The notes: a model not told the origin generated them from the sequence alone. Shown: positions 7,279-15,430, counted from the stretch's first letter. The stretch: 20,107 bases of DNA from CAZNQW01 sp964575225 (GCA_964575225.1 CAZNQW010000043.1:1-20107); one strand, 5' to 3'. Numbers and translations: made by a program.

Positions 7279-8345
7279 ATGGCAGATCAACAATTGATCC
7301 CCGTCAATGTAGTTCACGAATTCATGATTGATGTCTTTAAAAGACTGGGCACCCCGCCCGACGATGCCCGCATCTGCGCCGATGTGCTCATTGCCTCGGA
7401 TCTGCGCGGCATCGAAAGCCACGGCGTGGGTCGGCTGAAATACTATTACGATCGCATCCAGCGGGGCCAACACCGCACCCAAACCGAGATGGAAATCGTA
7501 AAAGAGACCGAAACCACGGCCGTCATCGACGGGCACCATGGCATGGGCCACGTCGTGGCCCATCGAGCGATGGAAATGGCTATTGAAAAGGCTCGCCGGT
7601 ACGGGCTGGGCGCTGTGGCTGTGCGAAATGGCACCCACTTTGGCATCACCGGCTACTATCCCCTGATGGCCGTCGAGGCCGGGATGATGGGATTGACGGT
7701 CACCAATGCCCGACCGTCCATCGTGCCCACCTTTGGCGGCGAGCCCATGCTGGGCACCAATCCCATCGCCTTTGCAGCCCCCTCTGACATGGACTACCCC
7801 TTCTGCTTTGACGGCGCCACCTCCATCAGCCAGCGGGGCAAGATCGAGGTCGCCTCGCGCGCCGAAAAGCCCATTCCCGAGGGTTGGGTCATCAGCGATC
7901 AGGGGCAGATCATGACCGATCCCGACGAGATCCTGGACAACCTGGGCCGGGCAACGGCCGGCTTTTTGCCCTTGGGGGGAAAGGGCGAGCNNNNNNNNNN
8001 CTCTCGGCCTCCCTCAGCGAGGGGGCGTTCATGAAGGACCTCTTGGGGTTCGCTCCCGACGGATCGCAACGACCCTATATGCTGGGGCACTTTTTCCTGG
8101 CCATCGACATCGAACATTTCGTGCCCCTGGAGGTGTCCAAGCGGATTACCGGCAACATCCTGCGCGCGCTGCAACAGTCGCGCAAGCTGCCCGACCACGA
8201 CCGCATCTATATCGCCGGAGAGAAAGAGCATGAGAACGAGCAGGTGGTCCGGCAACAGGGCATTCCCGTCAACACCAACCTTCGCGCCGAACTCGAGGCC
8301 ATGCGCGATGAACTCGAGATCAAGGGCTACGAAGCTTACTTTTAA
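7279..8345 (+). CDS. Malate/L-lactate dehydrogenase, Ldh2 family (interrupted by assembly gap)
   Basis: This is an NAD(P)-dependent 2-hydroxyacid oxidoreductase of the Ldh2/MDH2 family, which is unrelated to classical Rossmann-fold LDH. Visible family motifs are ESHGVGRL, HHGMGHVVAHRAME, VRNGTHFGITGYY and GGEPMLGTNPIAFAAPS. Start ATG 7279 follows GAGG by about seven bases. Codons 1-237 end at 7989, just before the N run. After it the gene resumes in a different nominal frame (LSASLSEGAF) and runs 114 residues to TAA 8343-8345. Family members have a Gly-rich GGYKGYG-type segment of about 15 residues at this point, so the gap hides part of the gene rather than a mutation. The substrate could be malate, lactate, ureidoglycolate or a sugar-acid derivative; context does not decide. 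Confidence 0.85.
7991..8000. other. Assembly gap of unknown true length inside the dehydrogenase gene
   Basis: Ten N bases. The protein frame before the gap begins a codon at 7990, and the matching frame after it begins a codon at 8001. The missing DNA must therefore be 2 modulo 3 in length, so it cannot be 10. Homology expectation is about 44 bases. The TGA reached at 8032-8034 in the first frame is an artefact. Confidence 0.9.
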
Positions 8346-8351
8346 CCTCTA

Positions 8352-8375
8352 GCCGGGGTGTTTGGGAACCCCGGC
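8352..8375 (+). promoter_or_regulatory. GC-rich hairpin between dehydrogenase and phosphofructokinase genes
   Basis: GCCGGGGT (8352-8359) pairs with ACCCCGGC (8368-8375) around an eight-base loop, six bases after the dehydrogenase stop. No T-run follows. It could be a weak terminator or a processing site. The phosphofructokinase ribosome site AGGAG is at 8439-8443. Confidence 0.5.
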
Positions 8376-8448
8376 CGATATGCGCACAGAACCGAACGAG
8401 AGCTTGGAGCGCCCATTGCCGGCGATTGATATCATTCAGGAGTAGACT

Positions 8449-9651
8449 ATGGCAAACAACAGCAAAGGCGTCATTGGCATCCTCACCGGCGGAGGGGATG
8501 TTCCCGGTCTGAACCCCGCCATCCGCGCTGTAACCATTCGCGCCTTGCGCGAGGGCTATCAGGTCATGGGCATCCGCCGCGGCTGGGCCGGCACCATCGA
8601 CCTGATCCGCGACAAAAAGGCCGACAACAGCGAGCACGTCCAGACTCTGACCGAAGAGGTGGTGAATCGGGCAGGCAGGACTGGGGGAACCTTTCTGCAC
8701 ACCTCACGCACCCGTCCCAGTCACGTGGCAAAAGCCGACGTGCCCGACCACCTCAAGGACCAATACTCGGACGACGTAAACGACCTGACCCCCGAAGTGC
8801 TCAAAAATCTGGAATTCCTGGGCATCGACTACCTGGTGCCCATCGGCGGTGATGACACCTTGAGTTACGGCGTTCGTCTGTATCAGGAAGGCGTCAAGGT
8901 CGTCGCCATTCCCAAAACGATGGACAACGATGTACCCGGCACCGACTATTGCATCGGCTTTAGCACCTGCGTGACCCGGACCATCGAGATCGTCAACAAC
9001 CTGCGCACCTCCGCGGGCTCCCACGAACGGTTCCTGGTGCTGGAGGTGTTTGGCCGCTATGCCGGATTTACCGCCATGCTGCCCACCATGGCTGGCGCGG
9101 CCAATCGCTGCCTCATCCCCGAATACAAGTTTGATATGGAACAGCTGACAGAGCTGCTGACCCACGATCGCAACCGCAACCCCAGCCGGTACTCCATCGT
9201 CATCGTCTCCGAAGGAGCCATGTCCACGGGTGGCGAGATGGTGTTTTTGGACAAGACCACCGACGCCTACGGTCACGCCAAACTGGGGGGCATCGGCGAT
9301 CTGGTCTCGGCCAAGATCAAGGACCTCTCACCCAAATTCAATCGGGGCAAGCCGATCAACGTCATCAACCAGCGCCTGAGCTACCTGGTGCGCGGTGGCA
9401 ACCCCGACGCCATCGACTCGATTGTCCCCATGGCGTATGGCAACCTGGCCCTGGATCTGATCATGCAGGGTATCCATGGACGACTGGTGGTACTCAAGAA
9501 CGGGCGCTACGACAACATGCCCATCGAGGCCGTCACCAGCAGCAAGAAACTGGTGGACGTCGAAAAGTTCTACAACACCGAACGGCTGCGCCCCCAATAC
9601 AAGCAGTTCTTGATGCAACCCCTGTTCATCATGACCAGCAGCCAGATTTAG
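8449..9651 (+). CDS. pfp: 6-phosphofructokinase, probably pyrophosphate-dependent
   Basis: This enzyme phosphorylates fructose 6-phosphate to fructose 1,6-bisphosphate (glycolysis, cytoplasm); 400 residues. The N-terminal nucleotide/phosphate loop is GGGDVPGLN (14-22). The donor-selecting positions read GGDD (133-136) and PKTMDND (155-161). ATP enzymes have Gly at both key positions (E. coli Gly104 and Gly124). Asp136 and Lys156 here are the pair established as the signature of PPi-dependent enzymes, which work reversibly. HERFLVLEVFGRYAG is the substrate-binding region. ATG 8449 follows AGGAG. It precedes the glycosyltransferase by 55 bp. With a UDP-sugar-using neighbour, PPi made in sugar-nucleotide synthesis could be its phosphoryl donor. 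The family is certain; PPi use is a strong motif-based prediction. Confidence 0.9.
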   Translation: MANNSKGVIGILTGGGDVPGLNPAIRAVTIRALREGYQVMGIRRGWAGTIDLIRDKKADNSEHVQTLTEEVVNRAGRTGGTFLHTSRTRPSHVAKADVPDHLKDQYSDDVNDLTPEVLKNLEFLGIDYLVPIGGDDTLSYGVRLYQEGVKVVAIPKTMDNDVPGTDYCIGFSTCVTRTIEIVNNLRTSAGSHERFLVLEVFGRYAGFTAMLPTMAGAANRCLIPEYKFDMEQLTELLTHDRNRNPSRYSIVIVSEGAMSTGGEMVFLDKTTDAYGHAKLGGIGDLVSAKIKDLSPKFNRGKPINVINQRLSYLVRGGNPDAIDSIVPMAYGNLALDLIMQGIHGRLVVLKNGRYDNMPIEAVTSSKKLVDVEKFYNTERLRPQYKQFLMQPLFIMTSSQI

Positions 9652-9706
9652 TCGCCCTATCCAGGTTCATTCGAGCGGAAAAGGCGCGAGGCCAGGAAGG
9701 AGTGCC

Positions 9707-11191
9707 ATGAGAATCGCCTTTCTGAACCCACAAGGCAACTTTGATCCCCAGGACCGTTATTGGACGGCCCACCCAGACTTTGGGGGTCAACTGGTGTATG
9801 TCAAAGAGGTGGCCCTGGCCCTGGGCCGCATGGGCCACCAAGTCGACATTCTCACCCGGCGCATCATCGATCCGGCGTGGCAAGGGTTCGAAAGCACGCT
9901 GGATACCTATCCAGGTGAACCGAATGTGCGCATCGTTCGGCTGCCCTGCGGCGGCGATGGCTTTTTGCCCAAAGAGGCGCTGTGGCCCTTGCTTGGTCCT
10001 GAATGGGTGCCCCAGATCATCCGCTTCTATGCTCAGGAGGGGGGCCAACCGGAAGCAGCTACGACCCACTATGGCGATGGCGGCCTGGCTGGCGCTCTGT
10101 GGCAAGCCCGGGGTGGGCCGCCCTTTACCTTCACCGGACACTCTTTGGGTGCACAGAAGCTGGATCGGCTGCTGGAAATGCCCGACCACAGCCTTACTGC
10201 GCTAGACGCCAAATATCAGTTTGCCCGGCGCCTGGCAGCCGAACGGGTGGCCATGAACCACGCCGGGCGGATCATCACCAGCACGCACCAGGAACGCATG
10301 GAGCAGTACGGCCACCCGGCCTATACGGGCGCCGTCGACACAACCGACGACGACCGATTCGCCGTGGTGCCACCGGGCGTCAACCTGCGCATCTTTGACG
10401 CCGAGGTGCGCGGCCCCGATGACGAGCGCATCGCCAAGTTCCTGGAGCAGATGCTGACTCGCGATCTGGACCCAGAGCGGCGGCATCTGCCGGCTGTGCT
10501 TTGTTCCAGCCGCCTGGACCCCAAAAAGAACCACCTGGGCCTGGTGCGCGCCTTTGCTCAAAGCCAGAGGCTACAGGAATCGGCCAACCTGCTGATCGTG
10601 GTACGCGGCGCCACAGACATCCACAGCCGCGAGGGACTGACTGCCACCGAGCGCGCCGTTCTGGATGAGATCGTGGAGGTCTGCCAGGCAGCGGATCTGT
10701 GGGGCAAGGTGAGCGCCTTTTCGCTGGCCAGCCAGACCGAGCTGGCGGCTGCCTATCGCCACTTGAGCGCCCGCCGCTCAGTTTTTGCCCTGACGGCGCT
10801 GTACGAACCCTTTGGCCTGGCCCCGCTGGAAGCCGTCGCTGCCGGCCTGCCGGCCCTGGTCACAAGGAACGGCGGGCCCAGCGAAAGCCTGTACGACGCC
10901 CAGGCCGGGCGCGAATATGGGGTCTTGGTCGATCCAACCGATGTCCACGACATGGCCACCGGATTGCTCCGCCTGGTCGGGCCAGAGGACGAATGGCGCC
11001 CATTTCAGCAGGCCGGGCGCGAACGGGTGCTCAGCCGCTATACCTGGGATCGGACGGCAAGCGGCTACCTGGCGACCCTTGACGATCTATTGGCCCGACG
11101 GTTGCCCATTCCTCCCTACTTCTGGCAGCCGCACACCGCGCCTGATTTGGACATCACAACCCTGTGGCCGACAGAGCCCGCTGCGGCCTAG
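9707..11191 (+). CDS. Sucrose-phosphate-synthase-like GT4 glycosyltransferase
   Basis: This is a retaining GT-B glycosyltransferase of family GT4, 494 residues, of the type that moves a hexose from a nucleotide sugar to fructose 6-phosphate. N-terminal motif DFGGQLVY (24-31) and TGHSLGAQK (143-151, His145) are hallmarks of sucrose-phosphate synthase, sucrose synthase and mannosylfructose-phosphate synthase. The C-terminal donor domain has SSRLDPKKN (267-275) and the EX7E motif EPFGLAPLE (Glu367, Glu375). ATG 9707 is preceded by GGAAGGAG. It lies between phosphofructokinase and a fructokinase-like gene with 55- and 22-bp gaps, consistent with one operon. Product choice among sucrose 6-phosphate, mannosylfructose phosphate and free sucrose cannot be settled from sequence. 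No sucrose-phosphatase domain or gene is visible. Confidence 0.87.
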   Translation: MRIAFLNPQGNFDPQDRYWTAHPDFGGQLVYVKEVALALGRMGHQVDILTRRIIDPAWQGFESTLDTYPGEPNVRIVRLPCGGDGFLPKEALWPLLGPEWVPQIIRFYAQEGGQPEAATTHYGDGGLAGALWQARGGPPFTFTGHSLGAQKLDRLLEMPDHSLTALDAKYQFARRLAAERVAMNHAGRIITSTHQERMEQYGHPAYTGAVDTTDDDRFAVVPPGVNLRIFDAEVRGPDDERIAKFLEQMLTRDLDPERRHLPAVLCSSRLDPKKNHLGLVRAFAQSQRLQESANLLIVVRGATDIHSREGLTATERAVLDEIVEVCQAADLWGKVSAFSLASQTELAAAYRHLSARRSVFALTALYEPFGLAPLEAVAAGLPALVTRNGGPSESLYDAQAGREYGVLVDPTDVHDMATGLLRLVGPEDEWRPFQQAGRERVLSRYTWDRTASGYLATLDDLLARRLPIPPYFWQPHTAPDLDITTLWPTEPAAA

Positions 11192-11213
11192 CCCGAGAAC
11201 CGAGGAGCCTCCT

Positions 11214-12176
11214 ATGAAGCTACCAGAAGGGGATTTGGACCTATTAGCGGTCGGCGAAACGCTCGTCGATTTCATCTCGGAAGAAGAAACCGACTGGTTG
11301 CGCAACGCCTATACCTTTCGCAAATATCAGGGCGGTTCGCCTGCCAACATCGCCGTCACCGTCGCCAAGCTGGGCGGCAAGTCGGCAGTGATCTCCAAAC
11401 TCGGTATAGGGGCCATGGGCCAGTTTCTTAAATCAGAGCTAAGCCGCGCCGGCGTGATGACCGAGTATCTGGTCATGGATCATCGCGTTCACAGCAGCAT
11501 CATCTTTGTGTCGCGCACCACCGGCACGCCCGATTTCGAGGCTTTCCGCAGCGGCGACTCTCAACTGGAGCCTCAGGAGATCAGCGAAGAGGCCATCCGC
11601 CGCGCCAAAGTGATCCATGCCTCCACCTGGGCCCTATCCAGGGAGCCCTGCCGCGCAGCAGTGGAAAGGGCTTTTCAATTGGCCCAGGCCCATGGCAAGT
11701 TCATCTCCCTCGATCCCAACTACAGCCCTGTCATCTGGCCCAATTATCGCCAGGCCATGGACGTACTGCCCCGCATGCTCAGCTACGCTACTCTGACCAA
11801 ACCATCCCTCGACGACGCCACACGCATCTTTGGCGGCAACCACACCCCCGAACAGTATATCGACCTCTTTCACCAAATGGGTCCCCAACTGGTGGTGTTG
11901 ACGATGGGAGCGCGCGGTATTCTGCTTTCCTATCAGGGCCAGCAAGTCCACATCCCGGCCCGTCCCATCCGGGTGGTCGATGCCACCGGCGCCGGCGACT
12001 CGTTTTGGGCAGGCTTTTTGGTTGCTCTGCTGGATGGCCATACTCCAGAGCGCAGTGCCCTTTTCGCCCGGGAGATTGTGGAACGCAAACTGGCCAACGT
12101 CGGCCCCCTGCCCGATCACCTGGACCGCCAGCAGATCGATGCCTCGATCGATGCGCTCAGCGCAGGCGCCGAGTGA
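11214..12176 (+). CDS. PfkB-family carbohydrate kinase, fructokinase-like
   Basis: This is an ATP-dependent sugar kinase of the ribokinase/PfkB family, 320 residues, typical length. Signature 1 is GGSPANIAVTVAKLGG (starting at 40). Signature 2 is DATGAGDSFWAGF, with Asp262 as catalytic base and the preceding GAG as anion hole. LDPNYSPVIWP matches the substrate-side loop seen in bacterial fructokinases, though 2-keto-3-deoxygluconate kinases are similar. ATG 11214 was chosen because GAGGAGCC lies just upstream and the open frame upstream is the wrong frame of the glycosyltransferase. Next to a sucrose-type enzyme, phosphorylation of fructose to fructose 6-phosphate is the likeliest job, feeding the phosphofructokinase encoded two genes upstream. 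Confidence 0.86.
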   Translation: MKLPEGDLDLLAVGETLVDFISEEETDWLRNAYTFRKYQGGSPANIAVTVAKLGGKSAVISKLGIGAMGQFLKSELSRAGVMTEYLVMDHRVHSSIIFVSRTTGTPDFEAFRSGDSQLEPQEISEEAIRRAKVIHASTWALSREPCRAAVERAFQLAQAHGKFISLDPNYSPVIWPNYRQAMDVLPRMLSYATLTKPSLDDATRIFGGNHTPEQYIDLFHQMGPQLVVLTMGARGILLSYQGQQVHIPARPIRVVDATGAGDSFWAGFLVALLDGHTPERSALFAREIVERKLANVGPLPDHLDRQQIDASIDALSAGAE

Positions 12177-12323
12177 GTGGCATAGCTCAGGCCTTGGGCC
12201 AGTGGATTTCTTGGCCCTGTCAATCGCACGAAATAATTCAAAGAGGCGCGCGATGCGCCAGCCAACATCTGAAAAGCAACCCGAGTTCCAGACGATTTGT
12301 CTCGACTCGAGAAGGAAGGTGTC

Positions 12324-13952
12324 ATGATCAACGACTGGTACAAAGACGCAATCTTTTACGAAGTATCCGTTCGGGCTTATGCCGACTCGAACGCCGACGG
12401 CATCGGCGACCTGCCCGGCCTCGCCTCTCAACTGGACCACATCGCCTCCCTGGGCGTGGATTGCATCTGGCTACTCCCCATCTACCCTTCGCCCCTGGGC
12501 GATGACGGCTACGATGTCGCCGACTTTACGGCCGTCCATCCCGACTATGGCACCGTGGCCGACTTTCGAACCCTGGTCGATGAAACCCATCGCCGTGGAC
12601 TGCGCATCATTGCCGACATGATCCCCAATCATAGCTCCAACCAGCATCGCTGGTTTCAGGCCTCCCGCGACCCCAATCACCCCGAACACGCCAAGTACCG
12701 CGATTGGTACGTGTGGAGCGAGACCGACCAGCGCTATCGCGACGCCCGCATCATCTTTTTGGATTACGAGCCCTCCAACTGGACCTGGGATCCCGTGCGC
12801 CAGGCCTACTACTGGCACCGCTTTTTTCATCACCAACCGGATCTGAATTATGATAATCCCCGGGTCCAGCAGGCCATGCTCGATGTGCTGGCCTTCTGGC
12901 TCGATCAGGGCATCGATGGCTTTCGCGTGGATGCCGTGCCCTACCTCTTTGAGCGAGAAGGTACCAACTGCGAGAATCTTCCCGAGACCCACGCCTTTCT
13001 CAAACGGATGCGCGCCTTTGTAGACGACTATGCGCCCGGTTCGCTGCTTCTGTCGGAAGCCAACCAATGGCCCGAGGATGTGCGCCCCTATCTCGGTGAC
13101 GGTGACGAGTTCCACATGAACTTTCACTTTCCATTGATGCCCCGCATCTTCATGGCCTTGGCGCGGGCCGACCGTACCCCGATCCTGGAGATTCTGGAGC
13201 GTACGCCGCCCATCCCCGATTTATGTCAATGGGCCACCTTTCTCCGCAATCACGATGAACTGACACTGGAGATGGTCACTGAAGAGGAGCGCCGGTTCAT
13301 GTGGGACTTCTACGCGCCTGAACCGCGCATGCGCCTGAATTTGGGAATCCGTCGCCGCCTGGCTCCCCTGCTAGGCCACGATCGAAGCCGTCTCGAGGTG
13401 GCCCATTCGCTGCTGTTCACCCTGCCCGGCTCGCCGGTCCTGTACTATGGCGACGAAATTGGCATGGGCGACAACATCTGGCTGGAAGACCGTGACGGCG
13501 TGCGCACCCCCATGCAATGGACAGCCGGGCCCAACGCCGGCTTTTCCACCGCCCCCTCCGATGCCCTGGACGTCCCTGTCATTGACGATGGGCCGGCCGC
13601 CTACGAATTAGTGAACGTCGACGCCCAGAAGGCCGATCCCGATTCGCTGCTCAGCTGGCTCAAGGCCACCATCGCCGTGCGTAAGACCTACCCGGCGCTG
13701 GCCCGGGGCGACATCCGATTTTTGACACCGCCCAACCCGGCGATACTGGCCTATTTCCGCAGCTACAACGGCGAGACGATCCTGATCGTCAACAACCTCT
13801 CCGATCAGGATCAGGCTGTGGAACTGGACCTCAGCAAATTTGTGGGCGCCCGGCCCTACGACCTGCTCAGCGACGAAAGGTGGCCCGAGGTGTCCGCGGC
13901 TGCCTATCCGCTCCACCTGACGCGCTACGGCTTTCGCTGGCTGCGATTGTAG
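12324..13952 (+). CDS. treS: Trehalose synthase (maltose alpha-D-glucosyltransferase)
   Basis: This is a GH13 enzyme that interconverts maltose and trehalose by intramolecular transglucosylation, cytoplasmic, 542 residues, the usual length of the single-domain form. It starts WYKDAIFYEVSVRAYADSN, typical of TreS. The catalytic triad is visible: nucleophile Asp203 (GFRVDAVPYL), acid/base Glu245 (LLSEANQWPED) and transition-state Asp311 (FLRNHDE). YEREGTNCENLPETH-type and VRTPMQW segments further mark the subfamily and argue against amylosucrase or sucrose phosphorylase. A C-terminal beta domain ends at the stop codon. ATG 12324 follows GAAGGAAGGTG. The fused maltokinase domain found in some relatives is absent. 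It is 147 bp after the kinase and is the last gene of the plus-strand sugar block, where it could act on imported maltose or trehalose. Confidence 0.94.
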   Translation: MINDWYKDAIFYEVSVRAYADSNADGIGDLPGLASQLDHIASLGVDCIWLLPIYPSPLGDDGYDVADFTAVHPDYGTVADFRTLVDETHRRGLRIIADMIPNHSSNQHRWFQASRDPNHPEHAKYRDWYVWSETDQRYRDARIIFLDYEPSNWTWDPVRQAYYWHRFFHHQPDLNYDNPRVQQAMLDVLAFWLDQGIDGFRVDAVPYLFEREGTNCENLPETHAFLKRMRAFVDDYAPGSLLLSEANQWPEDVRPYLGDGDEFHMNFHFPLMPRIFMALARADRTPILEILERTPPIPDLCQWATFLRNHDELTLEMVTEEERRFMWDFYAPEPRMRLNLGIRRRLAPLLGHDRSRLEVAHSLLFTLPGSPVLYYGDEIGMGDNIWLEDRDGVRTPMQWTAGPNAGFSTAPSDALDVPVIDDGPAAYELVNVDAQKADPDSLLSWLKATIAVRKTYPALARGDIRFLTPPNPAILAYFRSYNGETILIVNNLSDQDQAVELDLSKFVGARPYDLLSDERWPEVSAAAYPLHLTRYGFRWLRL

Positions 13953-13963
13953 CCAACAATGGG

Positions 13964-13994
13964 AAACGCCCCGGCAGGCTGTGCCGGGGCGTTT
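13964..13994 (+). terminator. Strong rho-independent terminator after treS
   Basis: AAACGCCCCGGCA (13964-13976) pairs perfectly with TGCCGGGGCGTTT (13982-13994) around a five-base loop, with TTTT at 13992-13995. It lies between convergent treS and arsM and could serve both strands, though the T-run is short on the minus side. Confidence 0.92.
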
Positions 13995-14028
13995 TGGTAC
14001 CAGATATGCAAGTAAGTGGGAACGACGC

Positions 14029-14871
14029 TTACTTGGGCTTGAAAGCCGTCACGCGGGCGCTGTAGACCAATGCCTGAGCCTCGGCGGGAGCGGCAATGCT
14101 GCCATGCTCGCTGCTGGTCGCCGTGACGGCAGCAGTCATCGCCTCATCCAAAGCCTGTTCCTCGATTTGGATCTGCTTAAAACCAGCAGCCTCAATGGCC
14201 GCCACATACTCCCTGTCCACCCAGGCGCCTGCCACGCAGCTCGCCCATGATTCCAGGTCACGCCGGACATTCTCCGGAAACTCGGCCCGCGTCACAATAT
14301 CGCTCACGGCCAACTTGCCGCCGGGCCTCAGCACCCGAAACGCCTCCCGAAAAACCTGCGCCTTGTCGGGCGACAGGTTGATGACACAGTTGGAAAGGAT
14401 TACATCGACCGACTGATCGGCCACGGGCAGGTGTTCGATCTCGCCCAGGCGGAATTCGACGTTGGACAGGCCCATTTTCTGGGCATTAACCCGAGCCAGA
14501 TCGATCATCTCGGCGGTCATGTCGACCCCGATAACGTGCCCTTCAGCACCCACCCGCTGAGCCGCCAGGAAACAGTCGATGCCGCCCCCCGAGCCCAGAT
14601 CCAAGACGGCCTGTCCGGGCTGAAGCTCGGCCAAGGTCACCGGGTCACCACAACCCAGGGAGATACCCGCTACCTCCGCAGGCAATTGTTTGACATCGGC
14701 CATCTGATACAGGGCTTCCACATGGATCAGCGATGCCGACCCTCCACCGCAGCAAGTCGACGCGGGTGAACAACACCCTCCTCCAGCGCCGGTCCCAAAC
14801 TGTCGGGCCACGCTGCCATACCGATCGCGCACGGCAGACACAATGTCCTTGGATTCTCGTCCTTTTTCCAT
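14029..14871 (-). CDS. arsM: Arsenite S-adenosylmethionine methyltransferase
   Basis: This enzyme methylates As(III) using SAM, producing methylated and volatile arsenic species (detoxification, cytoplasm); 280 residues. The SAM-binding motif is VLDLGSGGG (89-97). Arsenic-ligating cysteines match the known ArsM set: Cys74 in SLGCGDP, Cys162 in SNCVINL and Cys212 in SCVAGA. A Cys-rich N-terminal segment, CCSPASTCCGGG (33-44), supplies further thiols. Start ATG 14871 was preferred over an upstream in-frame start at 14937 because GGGAGG directly precedes it. It is 113 bp downstream of arsR on the same strand, so the pair is probably one arsenic-inducible operon. No arsenite efflux pump or arsenate reductase is in the window. 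Confidence 0.95.
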   Translation of the reverse strand: MEKGRESKDIVSAVRDRYGSVARQFGTGAGGGCCSPASTCCGGGSASLIHVEALYQMADVKQLPAEVAGISLGCGDPVTLAELQPGQAVLDLGSGGGIDCFLAAQRVGAEGHVIGVDMTAEMIDLARVNAQKMGLSNVEFRLGEIEHLPVADQSVDVILSNCVINLSPDKAQVFREAFRVLRPGGKLAVSDIVTRAEFPENVRRDLESWASCVAGAWVDREYVAAIEAAGFKQIQIEEQALDEAMTAAVTATSSEHGSIAAPAEAQALVYSARVTAFKPK

Positions 14872-14984
14872 TTCGCCTCCCCCAAAAAAATCCAACATAT
14901 GAGCACTGGACCATTCCCCCAGCCCTCGAAAAACCAAATAACCTGCGTTCTGGCCGTCACCCTCGCGGTGGGCTCAACCTCCGG

Positions 14985-15305
14985 TCACACCTCGCCGTCA
15001 CCCGTCAGAGGGATCACTGCAGCCAGATCGATCTCGGGAGCATAGCTCTGCGCCATTCGAGCGCAGCACTGAGCCACCACTTGCTGCTTGAGTGTGTAAA
15101 ACACCTGCTTGCCCTCGCGCCGTGTCTCCACCAAGCCTGCATTTCGAAGTATCTGCAAATGGTGCGAGACCGTTGGCTGGCTGACATTCCCCAGTTCTGC
15201 GACCAGATCGCCCACGCTGACTTGGCGGCAGCAGATCAAATCCATGATCCGCAGTCGCGTCTCATCAGCCATCGCCCGGGCAAAGGCGCTTAGATCCGTC
15301 TCCAT
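14985..15305 (-). CDS. arsR: ArsR/SmtB-family metalloregulator of arsM
   Basis: This is a winged-helix repressor that leaves DNA on binding arsenite or antimonite; 106 residues. The recognition region is SQPTVSHHLQILRNAGLV (42-59), and the wing is REGKQVFYTL. The classical metal site ELCVCDL is not present. Instead there are two vicinal pairs, Cys25-Cys26 (LICCRQ) just before the winged-helix motif and Cys80-Cys81 (AQCCARM) in the C-terminal helix. Other ArsR proteins are known to have moved their trivalent arsenic site, so these four thiols are the likely ligands. ATG 15305 follows GAGGGAAGGG. A promoter and inverted repeat lie directly upstream. Arsenic sensing is inferred mainly from the arsM partner. 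Confidence 0.92.
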   Translation of the reverse strand: METDLSAFARAMADETRLRIMDLICCRQVSVGDLVAELGNVSQPTVSHHLQILRNAGLVETRREGKQVFYTLKQQVVAQCCARMAQSYAPEIDLAAVIPLTGDGEV

Positions 15306-15320
15306 TCCCTTCCCTCATTG

Positions 15321-15344
15321 ATAGACATATGCCAATATATCTAT
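15321..15344 (-). promoter_or_regulatory. ArsR operator
   Basis: A 10-4-10 inverted repeat: ATAGACATAT (15321-15330), four bases, then ATATATCTAT (15335-15344), with 9 of 10 pairs matching. It directly abuts the -10 box and covers the expected start of the arsR transcript, a standard arrangement for autorepression by an ArsR dimer. Confidence 0.82.
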
Positions 15345-15373
15345 ATGATACCCGCAGGCTTGCTCGTTGTCAA
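15345..15373 (-). promoter_or_regulatory. arsR-arsM promoter
   Basis: On the minus strand, a perfect TTGACA -35 box (15373-15368) and a TATCAT -10 box (15350-15345, five of six) are separated by 17 bp. Transcription should start near 15338, inside the ArsR operator. Confidence 0.83.
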
Positions 15374-15430
15374 ATCTGATTCTCATTGTGGCCGTTCATC
15401 CGCGCCCCATGACCCATTCACTCGGCCCGC

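Noticed and set aside
7884..8345. A separate small gene after the N run
   Set aside because: Its sequence is the C-terminal part of the same Ldh2 protein, and the apparent split comes from the wrong gap length.
12188..12259. Promoter or terminator between the kinase and treS
   Set aside because: Only a six-bp stem (12196-12201 with 12212-12217) and a five-bp stem (12245-12259) are present, with no T-run. The best -35/-10 pairing has a 15-bp spacer and poor matches.
12324..13952. Amylosucrase, sucrose phosphorylase or alpha-glucosidase identity for the GH13 enzyme
   Set aside because: The N-terminus, the GTNCENLPETH and LSEANQWPEDVRPY segments and the 542-residue length fit trehalose synthase much better.
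14872..14937. Upstream start for arsM adding 22 residues
   Set aside because: The extra residues are not typical of ArsM, and GGGAGG lies directly before ATG 14871.
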